From Saprospiraceae bacterium (GTDB lineage: Bacteria; Bacteroidota; Bacteroidia; Chitinophagales; Saprospiraceae), in NCBI GenBank assembly GCA_020436835.1, contig JAGQWZ010000094.1:55431-119430 (forward strand): a stretch of DNA of 64,000 nucleotides. The letters are read 5' to 3'. The first letter of the stretch is position 1; the number at the start of each line of letters is the position of its first letter. The notes under the pieces were generated by a model. The model saw only the letters and a list, made by a program, of their open reading frames with translations, was not told the origin of the DNA and ran no database searches. Made by a program: the position numbers and the translations under genes. Positions 26,282 to 34,273 of this stretch are shown here, piece after piece.

Positions 26282-27412
26282 ATGAGCTTTTCTGTTACCC
26301 AATTCTGTTCAAAGACGGATGCCCGCTGTGGCATTCTCAAAACAGACCATGGAGAGATTCTCACTCCCACCTTTATGCCGGTGGGAACGCAGGGCACGGT
26401 TAAGAGTTTGAATCAAATGCAACTAGCTGATGAAGTTGAGGCGCAAATCATATTGGGTAATACCTATCATCTTTATTTAAGACCCGGTTTGGAAATTCTG
26501 GAATCCATGGGTGGTCTCCATCGTTTTATCAACTGGAGCCGGCCGATGTTGACCGATAGTGGAGGATACCAGGTTTATTCGTTAAGTGCCAGGCGCAAAA
26601 TTTCGGAGGAAGGAGTGCAATTTTCATCACACATTGATGGATCCCGGCATTCGTTTACACCGGAAAGGGCAATCGAGATCCAACGAATTATCGGGGCAGA
26701 TATCATTATGGCATTTGATGAATGCACCCCTTACCCTTGTGACAAGGAATATGCACGCAAATCGCTGGATCTTACCCACCGGTGGCTTGACCGGTGTCTG
26801 AAATATTTTGATCAATCAGGGTCATTATATGGTCATGAACAAGTATTGGTTCCTATCGTACAGGGGAGTGTCTATAGTGACCTTCGCAGGCAATCAGCAG
26901 AACAAATCGCAGCATTGGATCTTGACATATCAGCGATAGGTGGACTTTCTGTTGGTGAACCGTCGGAAATACTCTATGATATTACCGGTCAGGTATGTGG
27001 TATCTTGCCAAAAAAGGGAGCTCGCTATCTGATGGGGGTAGGTACTCCCGCTGATCTTTTGCATTGCATATCTCTCGGCATAGATATGTTTGATTGTGTC
27101 TTGCCGACACGCAATGCCAGGCATGGATTGATTTACACCTCAAAAGGACTGGTCAACATTAAAAATCGTAAATGGGCAGACAGTAAAGAGGCTATTGATG
27201 ATGGTAGTGAGATTCCTCTCCTGCAAAAACACAGTAAAGCCTATTTGAGACATTTGATTACCAGTAAAGAGATGTTGGGAGCGCAATTGGCGACCCTCCA
27301 AAACCTAAGTTTCTATACGAAGTTGATGAGAGAAGCTCGGAAAATGATCCGGGAAAACCGTTTTAATTCCTGGAGAGAGGAAATGTTAGCTGTGGTCACC
27401 ACCAGATTATGA
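26282..27412 (+). CDS. tgt: tRNA-guanine transglycosylase without zinc ligands
   Basis: Tgt exchanges G34 for preQ1 in GUN-anticodon tRNAs during queuosine synthesis. The 376 residues include the catalytic and base-recognition motifs LTDSGGYQVYSL, MAFDECTPYP, GGLSVGEPSE and MFDCVLPTRNARHG. The usual zinc site CxCxxC plus a distal His is not present: the aligned stretch is SEIPLLQK before HSKAYLRHL, and LATLQN stands where active-site zinc enzymes read TEHN. So all four ligands are replaced. Other Bacteroidota Tgts also lack the cysteines, as far as I recall, so activity may be kept. The stop overlaps the next start (ATGA). Confidence 0.94.
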   Translation: MSFSVTQFCSKTDARCGILKTDHGEILTPTFMPVGTQGTVKSLNQMQLADEVEAQIILGNTYHLYLRPGLEILESMGGLHRFINWSRPMLTDSGGYQVYSLSARRKISEEGVQFSSHIDGSRHSFTPERAIEIQRIIGADIIMAFDECTPYPCDKEYARKSLDLTHRWLDRCLKYFDQSGSLYGHEQVLVPIVQGSVYSDLRRQSAEQIAALDLDISAIGGLSVGEPSEILYDITGQVCGILPKKGARYLMGVGTPADLLHCISLGIDMFDCVLPTRNARHGLIYTSKGLVNIKNRKWADSKEAIDDGSEIPLLQKHSKAYLRHLITSKEMLGAQLATLQNLSFYTKLMREARKMIRENRFNSWREEMLAVVTTRL

Positions 27413-28503
27413 AATTCAAGTTGATCGATCGATATATAATGAGTCAGTATCTGAAGACATTCTTCTTCACTGCCATGTTATTTTCTATGATTGCGATCGT
27501 GATTGATTTTAGTGATCGATTGGACAAATTCATCGAAAGCGGGGTGACAGTAAAGGAAGTGATTTTCAGCTATTATGTGCACTTTGTCGCCTACATCAAC
27601 GGAATGCTTTGGCCTTTATTTGCCCTAATATCTGTCATTTTTTTTACATCCCGTCTTGCCAAGAATTCAGAGATTATCAGCATTTTCAACGCAGGAGTAC
27701 CCTTTCGCAGATTAATGGTACCATATCTTTTTGCTTCAGGAATAATTTTCGTGATCCACCTGGTAGCCAATCATTACCTAATTCCGATGGGTAGTAAGAT
27801 CCGAGTGCCTTTTGAAAACGCAAATGTATGGGTAAATGTCGATCAAACCCGTTCCAGGGACATTCACATACTCCTGGATCCAACCACAAAGTTATACATT
27901 CGCAACTACCGCCAACGGGATACCACAGCACTGGATATGCGTATCGAAACGTATGGAGATGACGGTCAGTTGCTGGAGTTTGTGGAAACCAAACGGGCTA
28001 AATGGTTGGGACCGCCCAATAGATGGCAATTTACCGATTATGTGATTCGAAAATTTGACGGTCTTGAAGAGGAATTGGTCCTTAATCCGCAGAAACAAAT
28101 CGATACGACGGTCAATATTACTCCGGATGATTTGACAAGGGTGAAGAATCAACAGCACTTATTCACCACCCCTGAGCTACAAGACTACCTTCGGAAGCAA
28201 CGGGCAAGAGGAATTGGAGGTACGCGGATTTTTGAAACCGAACTTTACAGGCGTACGTCGGAACCAGTATCCATCTTTATCCTGACGGTAATTGGCCTGG
28301 CTGTGGCCAGTAGGAAAATTCGGGGTGGCCTGGGTTTGCATCTGGCGATTGGGATCTCGCTGGGAGCGATATTCATTGTTTTATCCAGATTTACCCTGAC
28401 GTTTACCAATTCAGAAAGCCTCGGTCCGGTTCTGGGAGTCTGGTTGCCTAATATCATCTTTTCGGTGGTGGCCGCTTATCTCGTTCGAATTGCTCAGAAG
28501 TAA
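27409..28503 (+). CDS. LptF/LptG (YjgP/YjgQ) family permease
   Basis: This 364-residue inner-membrane protein has the LptF/G architecture: three N-terminal helices (YLKTFFFTAMLFSMIAIVID, YVHFVAYINGMLWPLFALIS, MVPYLFASGIIFVIHLVA), a periplasmic beta-jellyroll-like region (about 130-265), and three C-terminal helices. LptF and LptG form the permease of the LptB2FG ABC transporter that extracts lipopolysaccharide from the inner membrane. The ATG overlaps the tgt stop by 4 bp. Whether it is the F or G paralogue cannot be told here; the other copy and lptB are not in the window. Its 3' end is followed by an AT-rich inverted repeat. Confidence 0.92.
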   Translation: MKFKLIDRYIMSQYLKTFFFTAMLFSMIAIVIDFSDRLDKFIESGVTVKEVIFSYYVHFVAYINGMLWPLFALISVIFFTSRLAKNSEIISIFNAGVPFRRLMVPYLFASGIIFVIHLVANHYLIPMGSKIRVPFENANVWVNVDQTRSRDIHILLDPTTKLYIRNYRQRDTTALDMRIETYGDDGQLLEFVETKRAKWLGPPNRWQFTDYVIRKFDGLEEELVLNPQKQIDTTVNITPDDLTRVKNQQHLFTTPELQDYLRKQRARGIGGTRIFETELYRRTSEPVSIFILTVIGLAVASRKIRGGLGLHLAIGISLGAIFIVLSRFTLTFTNSESLGPVLGVWLPNIIFSVVAAYLVRIAQK

Positions 28504-28505
28504 GC

Positions 28506-28531
28506 TAATTTTCATTTTTAATTGAAAATTA
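28506..28531 (+). terminator. AT-rich hairpin after the LptF/G gene
   Basis: TAATTTTCA (28506-28514) and TGAAAATTA (28523-28531) form a perfect nine-base stem with an eight-base T-rich loop, 3 bp after the stop. There is no T-run after it, so termination strength is doubtful; it may instead be a simple transcript-end structure. Confidence 0.35.
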
Positions 28532-28588
28532 ACGTTTCCAATAAAAAACTGATAATCAGCAGATTATAAAAATTATCGCCACATAGCG

Positions 28589-28620
28589 TTGGGATTTTGT
28601 TTAACTATTCCCTATTTTTG
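28589..28620 (+). promoter_or_regulatory. Bacteroidota promoter for the ECF sigma gene
   Basis: TATTTTTG (28613-28620) matches the -7 consensus TAnnTTTG, and TTG at 28589-28591 lies 21 bp upstream, the expected -33 distance. The ATG is at 28685, leaving a leader of roughly 55-60 nt. Confidence 0.5.
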
Positions 28621-28684
28621 TTAAACAAATGCTTGCAAAGTCTTAAACAAATTTGTAATTTAGACTCAATTTAAATAAAGAACC

Positions 28685-29218
28685 ATGTCGAGCATCGAAT
28701 TTCAAGATAGATTAAATCAGTTGTCCAGCGTCTTAAATACCTTTGCCTATAATCTGACGAAGAATGTGGAAGATGCCAAGGATCTTTTCCAGGAAACTGC
28801 TTTCAGGGCATTGAGTAACCGGGATAAGTTCAGACCTGGTACTAATTTCAAAGCCTGGTTGTTCACTATTATGAAAAACATCTTCATTAACAATTATCGT
28901 AAGAAGATGAAGTCTAATACCATTCAGGATTCGACCGATAACTTGTACTACATCAATACAGGTGGAATGGTTTCTAACAAAGCCGAATCAAATATCATGA
29001 TGGGTGAATTGCAACGCATGATCGATAACCTGGATGAAACCTTACGTATTCCATTTGTGATGCACTATGAAGGGCATAAATATCAGGAAATAGCGGATAC
29101 GCTTGATCTGCCCTTGGGTACGGTTAAAAGCAGGATTTTCTTTGCCAGAAAAGAATTAAAGGAGATGATCCATGCCAGATATGACAAGCAGTTCATCCAC
29201 CGCGAAAAAGTATCATAA
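28685..29218 (+). CDS. ECF-type RNA polymerase sigma factor
   Basis: This 177-residue protein has the two-domain sigma-70 family ECF structure. Region 2 reads LTKNVEDAKDLFQETAFRAL and FKAWLFTIMKNIFINNYRKK (about 23-78). Region 4 reads DETLRIPFVMHYEGHKYQEI and LDLPLGTVKSRIFFARKEL (about 121-163), a helix-turn-helix that recognises the -35/-33 element. It stands alone, with no anti-sigma gene next to it; the downstream gene is convergent. Bacteroidota carry conserved single ECF factors of this sort with housekeeping roles, but the regulon is unknown. A promoter of the phylum type precedes it. Confidence 0.92.
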   Translation: MSSIEFQDRLNQLSSVLNTFAYNLTKNVEDAKDLFQETAFRALSNRDKFRPGTNFKAWLFTIMKNIFINNYRKKMKSNTIQDSTDNLYYINTGGMVSNKAESNIMMGELQRMIDNLDETLRIPFVMHYEGHKYQEIADTLDLPLGTVKSRIFFARKELKEMIHARYDKQFIHREKVS

Positions 29219-29239
29219 GGAAATGTTTACATGCGCACG

Positions 29240-30484
29240 TTATTCATAGCGCAATGATTCAATAGGATCTAATCGGGCAGCTTTTAAAGCAGGATACAGA
29301 CCTGAAACCAGTCCCACTGCAGTACAGAGAACAATGCCAAGAAAAATCCAGGGCCAGGGAATGATGAATCGGCCTCCCGTAAGGTAGGTTACCAGGTTTC
29401 CTGCGATCATTCCCAGTAAGATGCCGACGATGCCACCAAGCTGGCAAATGACCACCGCTTCCGTAAGGAACTGTACCATGATATTATTGCGAGTAGCTCC
29501 GATCGCTTTTCGGATGCCAATTTCCCGGGTCCGTTCCGTGACAGACACCAACATAATATTCATCAATCCAATGGCAGCCCCCAATAAGGTTATTAATCCA
29601 ATGGCTATGGTAGCCATACGCAGGTAGAAGGTGTTCTCCTTTAGAATATCGAGTAGACCATCGCTTTTGAAGATCTCAAAATCATTCTCCTGTCCTATTC
29701 TAAGTTTTCTGACATTCCGAAATATGCCGATCGTCGTTGAGGTGGCATCTTCCATGTCTGTGGCATTGGATAATCCCACCTTTACTTCGTAGTTGGATCT
29801 CAGCGTTCCGTAATAGCGTTTTACATTTAGGACAGGCACCAATACTTGCCGGTCCTGACTTTGATTCATGTTAGATCCTTTGGATGCCAGTACACCAATT
29901 ACCTTGTATTTCACATTTCCGACAGAGATCACTTTGTCAAGTGCCCGGAGATTGTTCTCACCGAAGAGTAGGGTCACAATATCCTTACCTATGATTGCCC
30001 GGGCGTTACCATCGTTGACCTCGGACCGGGTAAAATTTCTACCCGCGGCCAGATCCAGACCAGAAACATCCAGGTAGTTCTCATCCACACCTCGTAGTCT
30101 TACATTTGGGTTTGTCTTTTCGTTGGCAAATTTTGCTACTGCCTGGCCGGTGGCACTATATGATATGCTAACTTTAGCCGGAAAGTCGAAACGCTCCTTA
30201 AATTTAGAGGCCTGATTGTAGGTGATTGGTTCACCTCGTTTGGTACTCCTGCCCCTTCGATTACTTCGTATAGTTTCACTTTTTGGAGAAATACTATATG
30301 CGTTGGCACCCAGGCCACTGAAATTATCAGTCATGGAGTATAGAATGGAATCGATGGCAGTCAGAATACCGACCAGCGCCATGATGCCGAAAGCAATAAT
30401 CATCAAGGTGAGTATCGACCTTAAGAGGTTGGCCCGCACAGAAGCCATGGCCAATTTCACCAATTCGATATAGCGTATACCCAT
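29240..30484 (-). CDS. MacB/FtsX-type ABC transporter permease
   Basis: This 414-residue protein has a MacB-like layout: one N-terminal helix (LLRSILTLMIIAFGIMALVG), a large periplasmic domain (about 45-285), and three C-terminal helices (around MATIAIGLITLLGAAIGLMN, VVICQLGGIVGILLGMIAGN and WIFLGIVLCTAVGLVSGLYP). The segment TERTREIGIRKAIGATRNNI is the typical cytoplasmic coupling motif of FtsX-fold permeases. An ABC ATPase partner is not adjacent and must be elsewhere. The substrate is unknown. The gene is 82 bp downstream of the inositol-phosphatase-like gene and convergent with the sigma gene. Confidence 0.9.
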   Translation of the reverse strand: MGIRYIELVKLAMASVRANLLRSILTLMIIAFGIMALVGILTAIDSILYSMTDNFSGLGANAYSISPKSETIRSNRRGRSTKRGEPITYNQASKFKERFDFPAKVSISYSATGQAVAKFANEKTNPNVRLRGVDENYLDVSGLDLAAGRNFTRSEVNDGNARAIIGKDIVTLLFGENNLRALDKVISVGNVKYKVIGVLASKGSNMNQSQDRQVLVPVLNVKRYYGTLRSNYEVKVGLSNATDMEDATSTTIGIFRNVRKLRIGQENDFEIFKSDGLLDILKENTFYLRMATIAIGLITLLGAAIGLMNIMLVSVTERTREIGIRKAIGATRNNIMVQFLTEAVVICQLGGIVGILLGMIAGNLVTYLTGGRFIIPWPWIFLGIVLCTAVGLVSGLYPALKAARLDPIESLRYE

Positions 30485-30566
30485 TACTTCAAATTTACGG
30501 ATCTATATCTTTCCAGTAAATGAGATAGATCAAAATCATAAACTGTCCGATCTAGGTATCATTTTA

Positions 30567-31361
30567 TTATACACAACGGATGATATCCAACAGCGTTTTA
30601 TGTAATTCCGGGTTTGCTGCCAAAATACTTTTTCCCCAAATCCAGTCCGTTGTATCTTCAAAATCGGCTACTTTACCTCCTGCCTCCTCCACAATTTTTC
30701 CACCGGCAGCCACATCCCATGCATTTAAATTTGTTTCATAATATGCATCGAGTCTGCCGCAGGCTACATAAGCCAGGTCCATCGCTGCTGATCCGAGTCG
30801 TCGAATGCCTCTGACGTTGCCCAAAAGCTCTTTCATGATCCGGTAAGGCTCTTCCACCCTTTTTTTCTTGTCATAGGGAAAGCCGGTTCCGACCACAGCA
30901 TCTATTAACCGGGTTCTTTTACTGATCTTAATCGGTTTTTTATTTAGAAAGGCACCTCCTTTATCCCAGGCAAAAAATGACTCATTCTGCTGGATGGCAT
31001 GCACGATTCCAATCGAGATTTTGTCTTCCAGCTTCAGGGCCAGGCTAATTGAATAAATCGGGATCCCATAGAGAAAATTAGTAGTGCCGTCAAGCGGATC
31101 AACGATCCAGGAGATTTCTGAATTGATATTTTCTACCGTATCCTCTTCGGTGATATAAGTTGCATCCGGCAGCAACGTCTGTAAGCGAGAAATCAATCTC
31201 GCTTCTGCCTCTCTGTCTACGAAGGTGACGAAACTATTTTGCTTTTTAGCGATGATGTCATCATTGACTACCTTGGTTTGTTGTTCCTTTATGTACATGC
31301 CCACTGACTGAACCAATTCAAGGCATTGATATGTTAATGTCTCCAAATTAATTCCATTCAT
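30567..31361 (-). CDS. inositol monophosphatase family protein
   Basis: The 264-residue protein is a member of the lithium-sensitive Mg-dependent phosphatase family (IMPase/SuhB/CysQ relatives). Metal-site motifs are visible: ITEEDTVE, IVDPLDGTTNFLYGIP (about 86-101) and NAWDVAAGGKIVEEAGG (about 207-224). The first reads EED where many family members have EE. Substrates in the family include inositol phosphate, 3'-phosphoadenosine 5'-phosphate and others, so the true one is open. It lies after a terminator hairpin, so it is likely transcribed from its own promoter rather than with the Nfu gene. Confidence 0.92.
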   Translation of the reverse strand: MNGINLETLTYQCLELVQSVGMYIKEQQTKVVNDDIIAKKQNSFVTFVDREAEARLISRLQTLLPDATYITEEDTVENINSEISWIVDPLDGTTNFLYGIPIYSISLALKLEDKISIGIVHAIQQNESFFAWDKGGAFLNKKPIKISKRTRLIDAVVGTGFPYDKKKRVEEPYRIMKELLGNVRGIRRLGSAAMDLAYVACGRLDAYYETNLNAWDVAAGGKIVEEAGGKVADFEDTTDWIWGKSILAANPELHKTLLDIIRCV

Positions 31362-31377
31362 GATCGTCTAGTTTCTG

Positions 31378-31420
31378 TAAAATAAAAACGGCAGCAACTT
31401 CCGTGCGAAAGCGCTGCCGC
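31378..31420 (-). terminator. Rho-independent terminator after the Nfu gene
   Basis: Seven-base arms CGGCAGC (31389-31395) and GCTGCCG (31413-31419) form a GC-rich stem. Read on the minus strand it is followed by TTTTTATTTT. It lies between the Nfu gene and the inositol-phosphatase gene and separates their transcription. Confidence 0.75.
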
Positions 31421-31457
31421 AAAATACACCCAAAACCCAATTCTTATATATCTTACA

Positions 31458-32069
31458 CTATCCCATTTCTGAAATCACTTCCGTGACTTCCGGGATCATT
31501 CTTCTTAACATTCCTTCAATCCCTGCCTTCAGGGTCACAGTTGATGACGGACATCCACTGCAAGAACCCTGCAATATAACAGTTACTCTGCCTTTATCAA
31601 AAGATTTAAACTCAATATTACCGCCATCCATCTCAACAGCTGGCTTTACGTACGTATCAATAAGGTCTTTAATGCGTTTCACCAGTTCTGCCTCATCGCC
31701 GGTGTACTGATATTCGACTCCGCTCTCTGCTTCAAGACGAGCTTTTTCATCTTCAAAACCAGGTTTTATGATCACTCCGTCTTCATCAATATAATTTTTG
31801 ATGAAGTCCTTTAGCAGCAACATTATATCGTCCCAGCTATAGCTGAACTCCTTGGTAATCGTGATAAAGTTGTTGCATATATATACTCCCTTGACGTATG
31901 GTAACTCAAACAAGGCGGTGGCCACCGGACTCCAGTCTTCAGCCATTTCCGGTTCCCGGAAATCTGCCGTGCCTCTGTAGAGCATACGATTTGTTACAAA
32001 TTTTAATGACTCCGGATTTGGCGTCTGCTCAGTATAGAGCATTACCGGACTTTTAGAAACTGTTTCCAT
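31458..32069 (-). CDS. Nfu/NifU-type iron-sulfur scaffold protein
   Basis: This 203-residue protein has two domains. The N-terminal Nfu/NifU-N domain begins YTEQTPNPESLKFVTNRML (about 12-30). The C-terminal NifU domain contains the cluster-binding CxxC in LQGSCSGCPSSTVTLK (about 170-185). Nfu proteins deliver 4Fe-4S clusters to target enzymes. It lies 70 bp downstream of the ferredoxin-reductase-like gene and may share its transcript. Both have redox or iron-sulfur roles. Downstream is a strong hairpin terminator. Confidence 0.93.
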   Translation of the reverse strand: METVSKSPVMLYTEQTPNPESLKFVTNRMLYRGTADFREPEMAEDWSPVATALFELPYVKGVYICNNFITITKEFSYSWDDIMLLLKDFIKNYIDEDGVIIKPGFEDEKARLEAESGVEYQYTGDEAELVKRIKDLIDTYVKPAVEMDGGNIEFKSFDKGRVTVILQGSCSGCPSSTVTLKAGIEGMLRRMIPEVTEVISEMG

Positions 32070-32139
32070 AATTTTCTTTTAATAAAGTCTTGATCTACTT
32101 AGTATTACAAAAATAGAGGATTATTGTTAAACATTTTCA

Positions 32140-32865
32140 TTATCCGTAAAGTTCGTATCGGATCTGGCTTTTGTCATAATGGAGCTTTAGGAGCAAATTT
32201 TCCACTCCTTCATCAATCATCATGGACCAACCGCAAAGCAGAAAAATTCGTTCACTATCCTTCTCTGCATAGTCTTTCAGATACACCTGGTGTACATATC
32301 CTTTTACACCAGGCCAATCCTCCCGGGATAATGCGATGGTATATTTGAAATTTGGATCGTCGAGGGCCATTTGCGCAAATTCATCCCGGTAAAGAATATC
32401 TTCCTGCCTCCGGGTACCGAAGATCAAATGGATAGGCTGTTTCAAAGGCCCTTTTTTCTTAAGATCCAGCAACATACTTCGAAAAGGAGCGATGCCGGTA
32501 CCGGTACAAATCATGATTATTTCCTTACCATTCATCGCTGCATTCCAGGTGAAAGCACCATCCGGTCCTTTAAAACGAACCGGGTCACCGATTCTTATTT
32601 CATTGAAAAGATACTGACTGGCTGCCCCATGTTCCAGGTTGACAATACACAATTCGATCAAACCGTCATCTGTGGGAATGTTTGCAATGGAATAACTCCT
32701 CCATCTTTTATGCCTCTTTTCGTGTATGGGAAGGTCCAGTGTGATGAATTGCCCGGGCCGGAAATCCAAATTTTCGACTGCATCAATCTGCAGCCAAAAA
32801 CTTTTGGTATTGGGGGTGAGATCATCTATCTCAATCACTCTACTATCATACCATTTCCAGGCCAT
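32140..32865 (-). CDS. ferredoxin-NAD(P)H reductase-like FAD oxidoreductase
   Basis: This 241-residue protein has the FAD-binding domain (FRPGQFITLDLP, then WRSYSIANIP, about 36-64) and the NAD(P)-binding domain (ICTGTGIAPFRSMLLDLKKK, about 119-138, and LLCGWSMMIDEG near the end). There is no plant-type ferredoxin domain, so it transfers electrons to a separate acceptor. Physiological partners could be ferredoxins or flavodoxins. It sits 44 bp downstream of the GHMP kinase gene, in the mevalonate/iron-sulfur gene run. The NADPH-consuming HMG-CoA reductase is in the same run, though a functional link is only inference. Confidence 0.88.
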   Translation of the reverse strand: MAWKWYDSRVIEIDDLTPNTKSFWLQIDAVENLDFRPGQFITLDLPIHEKRHKRWRSYSIANIPTDDGLIELCIVNLEHGAASQYLFNEIRIGDPVRFKGPDGAFTWNAAMNGKEIIMICTGTGIAPFRSMLLDLKKKGPLKQPIHLIFGTRRQEDILYRDEFAQMALDDPNFKYTIALSREDWPGVKGYVHQVYLKDYAEKDSERIFLLCGWSMMIDEGVENLLLKLHYDKSQIRYELYG

Positions 32866-32909
32866 GACAAAAGATCGTTAGTGTGATATTGATAGAAAAA
32901 GAAAATCGA

Positions 32910-33860
32910 TCAGGGATTAGCCTGACTGACGGTAGATTGGCTGATTGCAATTTCTTCATACCTAAAGAACACTTCAAAGCCCTTTTGGTTAAAATAAGCC
33001 CTTGTTTCTTCAGAACTACGGTTGCTCGTCACTAAAACAAAGTCCCCTCCCCAGGCTCCAAGCGATTTTACTGCGCCCCAGAAATCCTTGAAGTGCTTTT
33101 CTTTGACGGGAGTCTGATTGAGGATCGAAGCGATGATTTGCTCGTGCTCATTCAGCAATTCATTAAAACACTTGAGATCATCTACATTGCAAAGCGAACG
33201 GGTGATTTGTGATATTTCATCTACCTGCCGGCTCGACACCTCCTGATCCCGATAGTAGCTGATCTGATCCCGTGAATTTTGTTTCTTACCGGTATATACC
33301 AAATACAATTGATCTCCAAAGGCGGGTGCAAAGTCAGCGTACTCATAGGTATAACCTTCATCATCCAACTGATAAAAAATGGGCCCTTTAGCTTTGGCAC
33401 AGGCGATATCATAGCCCGATCCCCCAAAGGTGTGTTCCATCAGATCAAAAGAATCGACGTCAGCCCATTCGGCTATACAACTTATTAAAGTGGAACTGCT
33501 GCCCAGACCCCATTCCGGTTCAAAGTCAAGCTGAGTACTTACCCTGTATTTACGCCACTTGGAAAGAAAATCAGAATTTAACCGGACAGCCGCTTCAAAG
33601 ATCTCCTTCAGAGTTTGGGCTAACGCTTTATCTGAAGTCTTGATAGGGTCGAAGCCGAACAAGTCAAATTTTCCGGTGAACCAAGTCTCTCCGTCGGGAC
33701 GAATACTTTCCCAGATTATTTCAGAGCCACTTCCTTCGGAAACCGACATTCTCTGGCCAAGATTTAGGGGAAGACCCAAAGCCAGCGCACCGTCCATCAC
33801 TAAGTATTCTCCACTTAGCAACACTTTGCCGTTAGCATGAAACGTCAATTTAGGAGGCAC
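32910..33860 (-). CDS. GYDIA-type GHMP kinase (probable mevalonate pathway kinase)
   Basis: This 316-residue protein belongs to the GHMP small-molecule kinases. The N-terminal ANGKVLLSGEYLVMDGALAL and the ATP loop GLGSSSTLISC (about 116-126) are clear. The motif GGSGYDIACAKA (about 145-156) gives the GYDIA family its name. In Bacteroidota this family sits with HMG-CoA reductase and is thought to be mevalonate or phosphomevalonate kinase. Here the HMG-CoA reductase and IPP isomerase genes lie upstream on the same strand, supporting that role. The start codon is GTG at 33860; no ATG is better placed. It may be co-transcribed with the next three genes. Confidence 0.85.
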   Translation of the reverse strand: MPPKLTFHANGKVLLSGEYLVMDGALALGLPLNLGQRMSVSEGSGSEIIWESIRPDGETWFTGKFDLFGFDPIKTSDKALAQTLKEIFEAAVRLNSDFLSKWRKYRVSTQLDFEPEWGLGSSSTLISCIAEWADVDSFDLMEHTFGGSGYDIACAKAKGPIFYQLDDEGYTYEYADFAPAFGDQLYLVYTGKKQNSRDQISYYRDQEVSSRQVDEISQITRSLCNVDDLKCFNELLNEHEQIIASILNQTPVKEKHFKDFWGAVKSLGAWGGDFVLVTSNRSSEETRAYFNQKGFEVFFRYEEIAISQSTVSQANP

Positions 33861-34265
33861 GGGTCAGTTTTGATCAGGGGTGAAAATACAAATTTCATCG
33901 TACCTCGTATTAAATTATTCTTACATTTTTGTCAATAACATTTACAACACATTACACTACTTTTCACCAGACCGAAACTATTACTTAAGTAGATTATCAT
34001 AATCGCTTCATTGTTAATCATATGAAAACAATTCAGATTTAAAAACTACCCAAAAGTTAAAATCCGGAAAAATTTTATCTAATGATTCAATGTGGACTCT
34101 GTTCGCCGTACCAGTAGATGAATCCATAAGTTATTGTGCCTACGACTAAGCCGAATTTTTAAACTAGTTAATAGGTTAACGTAGTCAAGCAGAAACTTCG
34201 GCGAGTATTTAAAAACGAAGATGGGACAAAAAGTCAAACAGAATTTGTCATTAGAATTCTGAGGT
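33861..34265. other. 405-bp intergenic gap between HMG-CoA reductase and GHMP kinase genes
   Basis: No ORF is supported here. The side next to the kinase gene is AT-rich and presumably holds its promoter, though no exact TAnnTTTG box is seen on the minus strand. The side next to the reductase gene holds the 35-bp interspersed repeat (34239-34273) and a possible inverted partner at 34114. The gap breaks an otherwise close run of minus-strand genes. Confidence 0.7.
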
Positions 34266-34273
34266 TCATCTAC
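34114..34273. mobile_element. candidate MITE-like element with short terminal inverted repeats
   Basis: GTAGATGAATCC at 34114-34125 is mirrored by GGTTCATCTAC at 34263-34273: nine bases are identical in reverse complement, with CC following. The 160 bp between contain no ORF and some internal complementarity (GCCGAA and TTCGGC). The right end belongs to the repeat also found at 53551. No clear target duplication is visible. The stop codon of HMG-CoA reductase lies inside the right end (TAGATGA on the minus strand). Confidence 0.3.
34239..34273 (+). repeat. interspersed repeat copy A
   Basis: CAGAATTTGTCATTAGAATT (34239-34258) followed by GGTTCATCTAC (34263-34273). The same two blocks, in the same order with one base more between them, recur at 53551-53586. 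It overlaps the last codons and stop of the HMG-CoA reductase gene. Confidence 0.7.

Noticed and set aside
33861..34000. E. coli-like TTGACA promoter on the minus strand before the GHMP kinase
   Set aside because: TTGACA occurs by chance in AT-rich DNA and lacks a proper -10; Bacteroidota use a different consensus.
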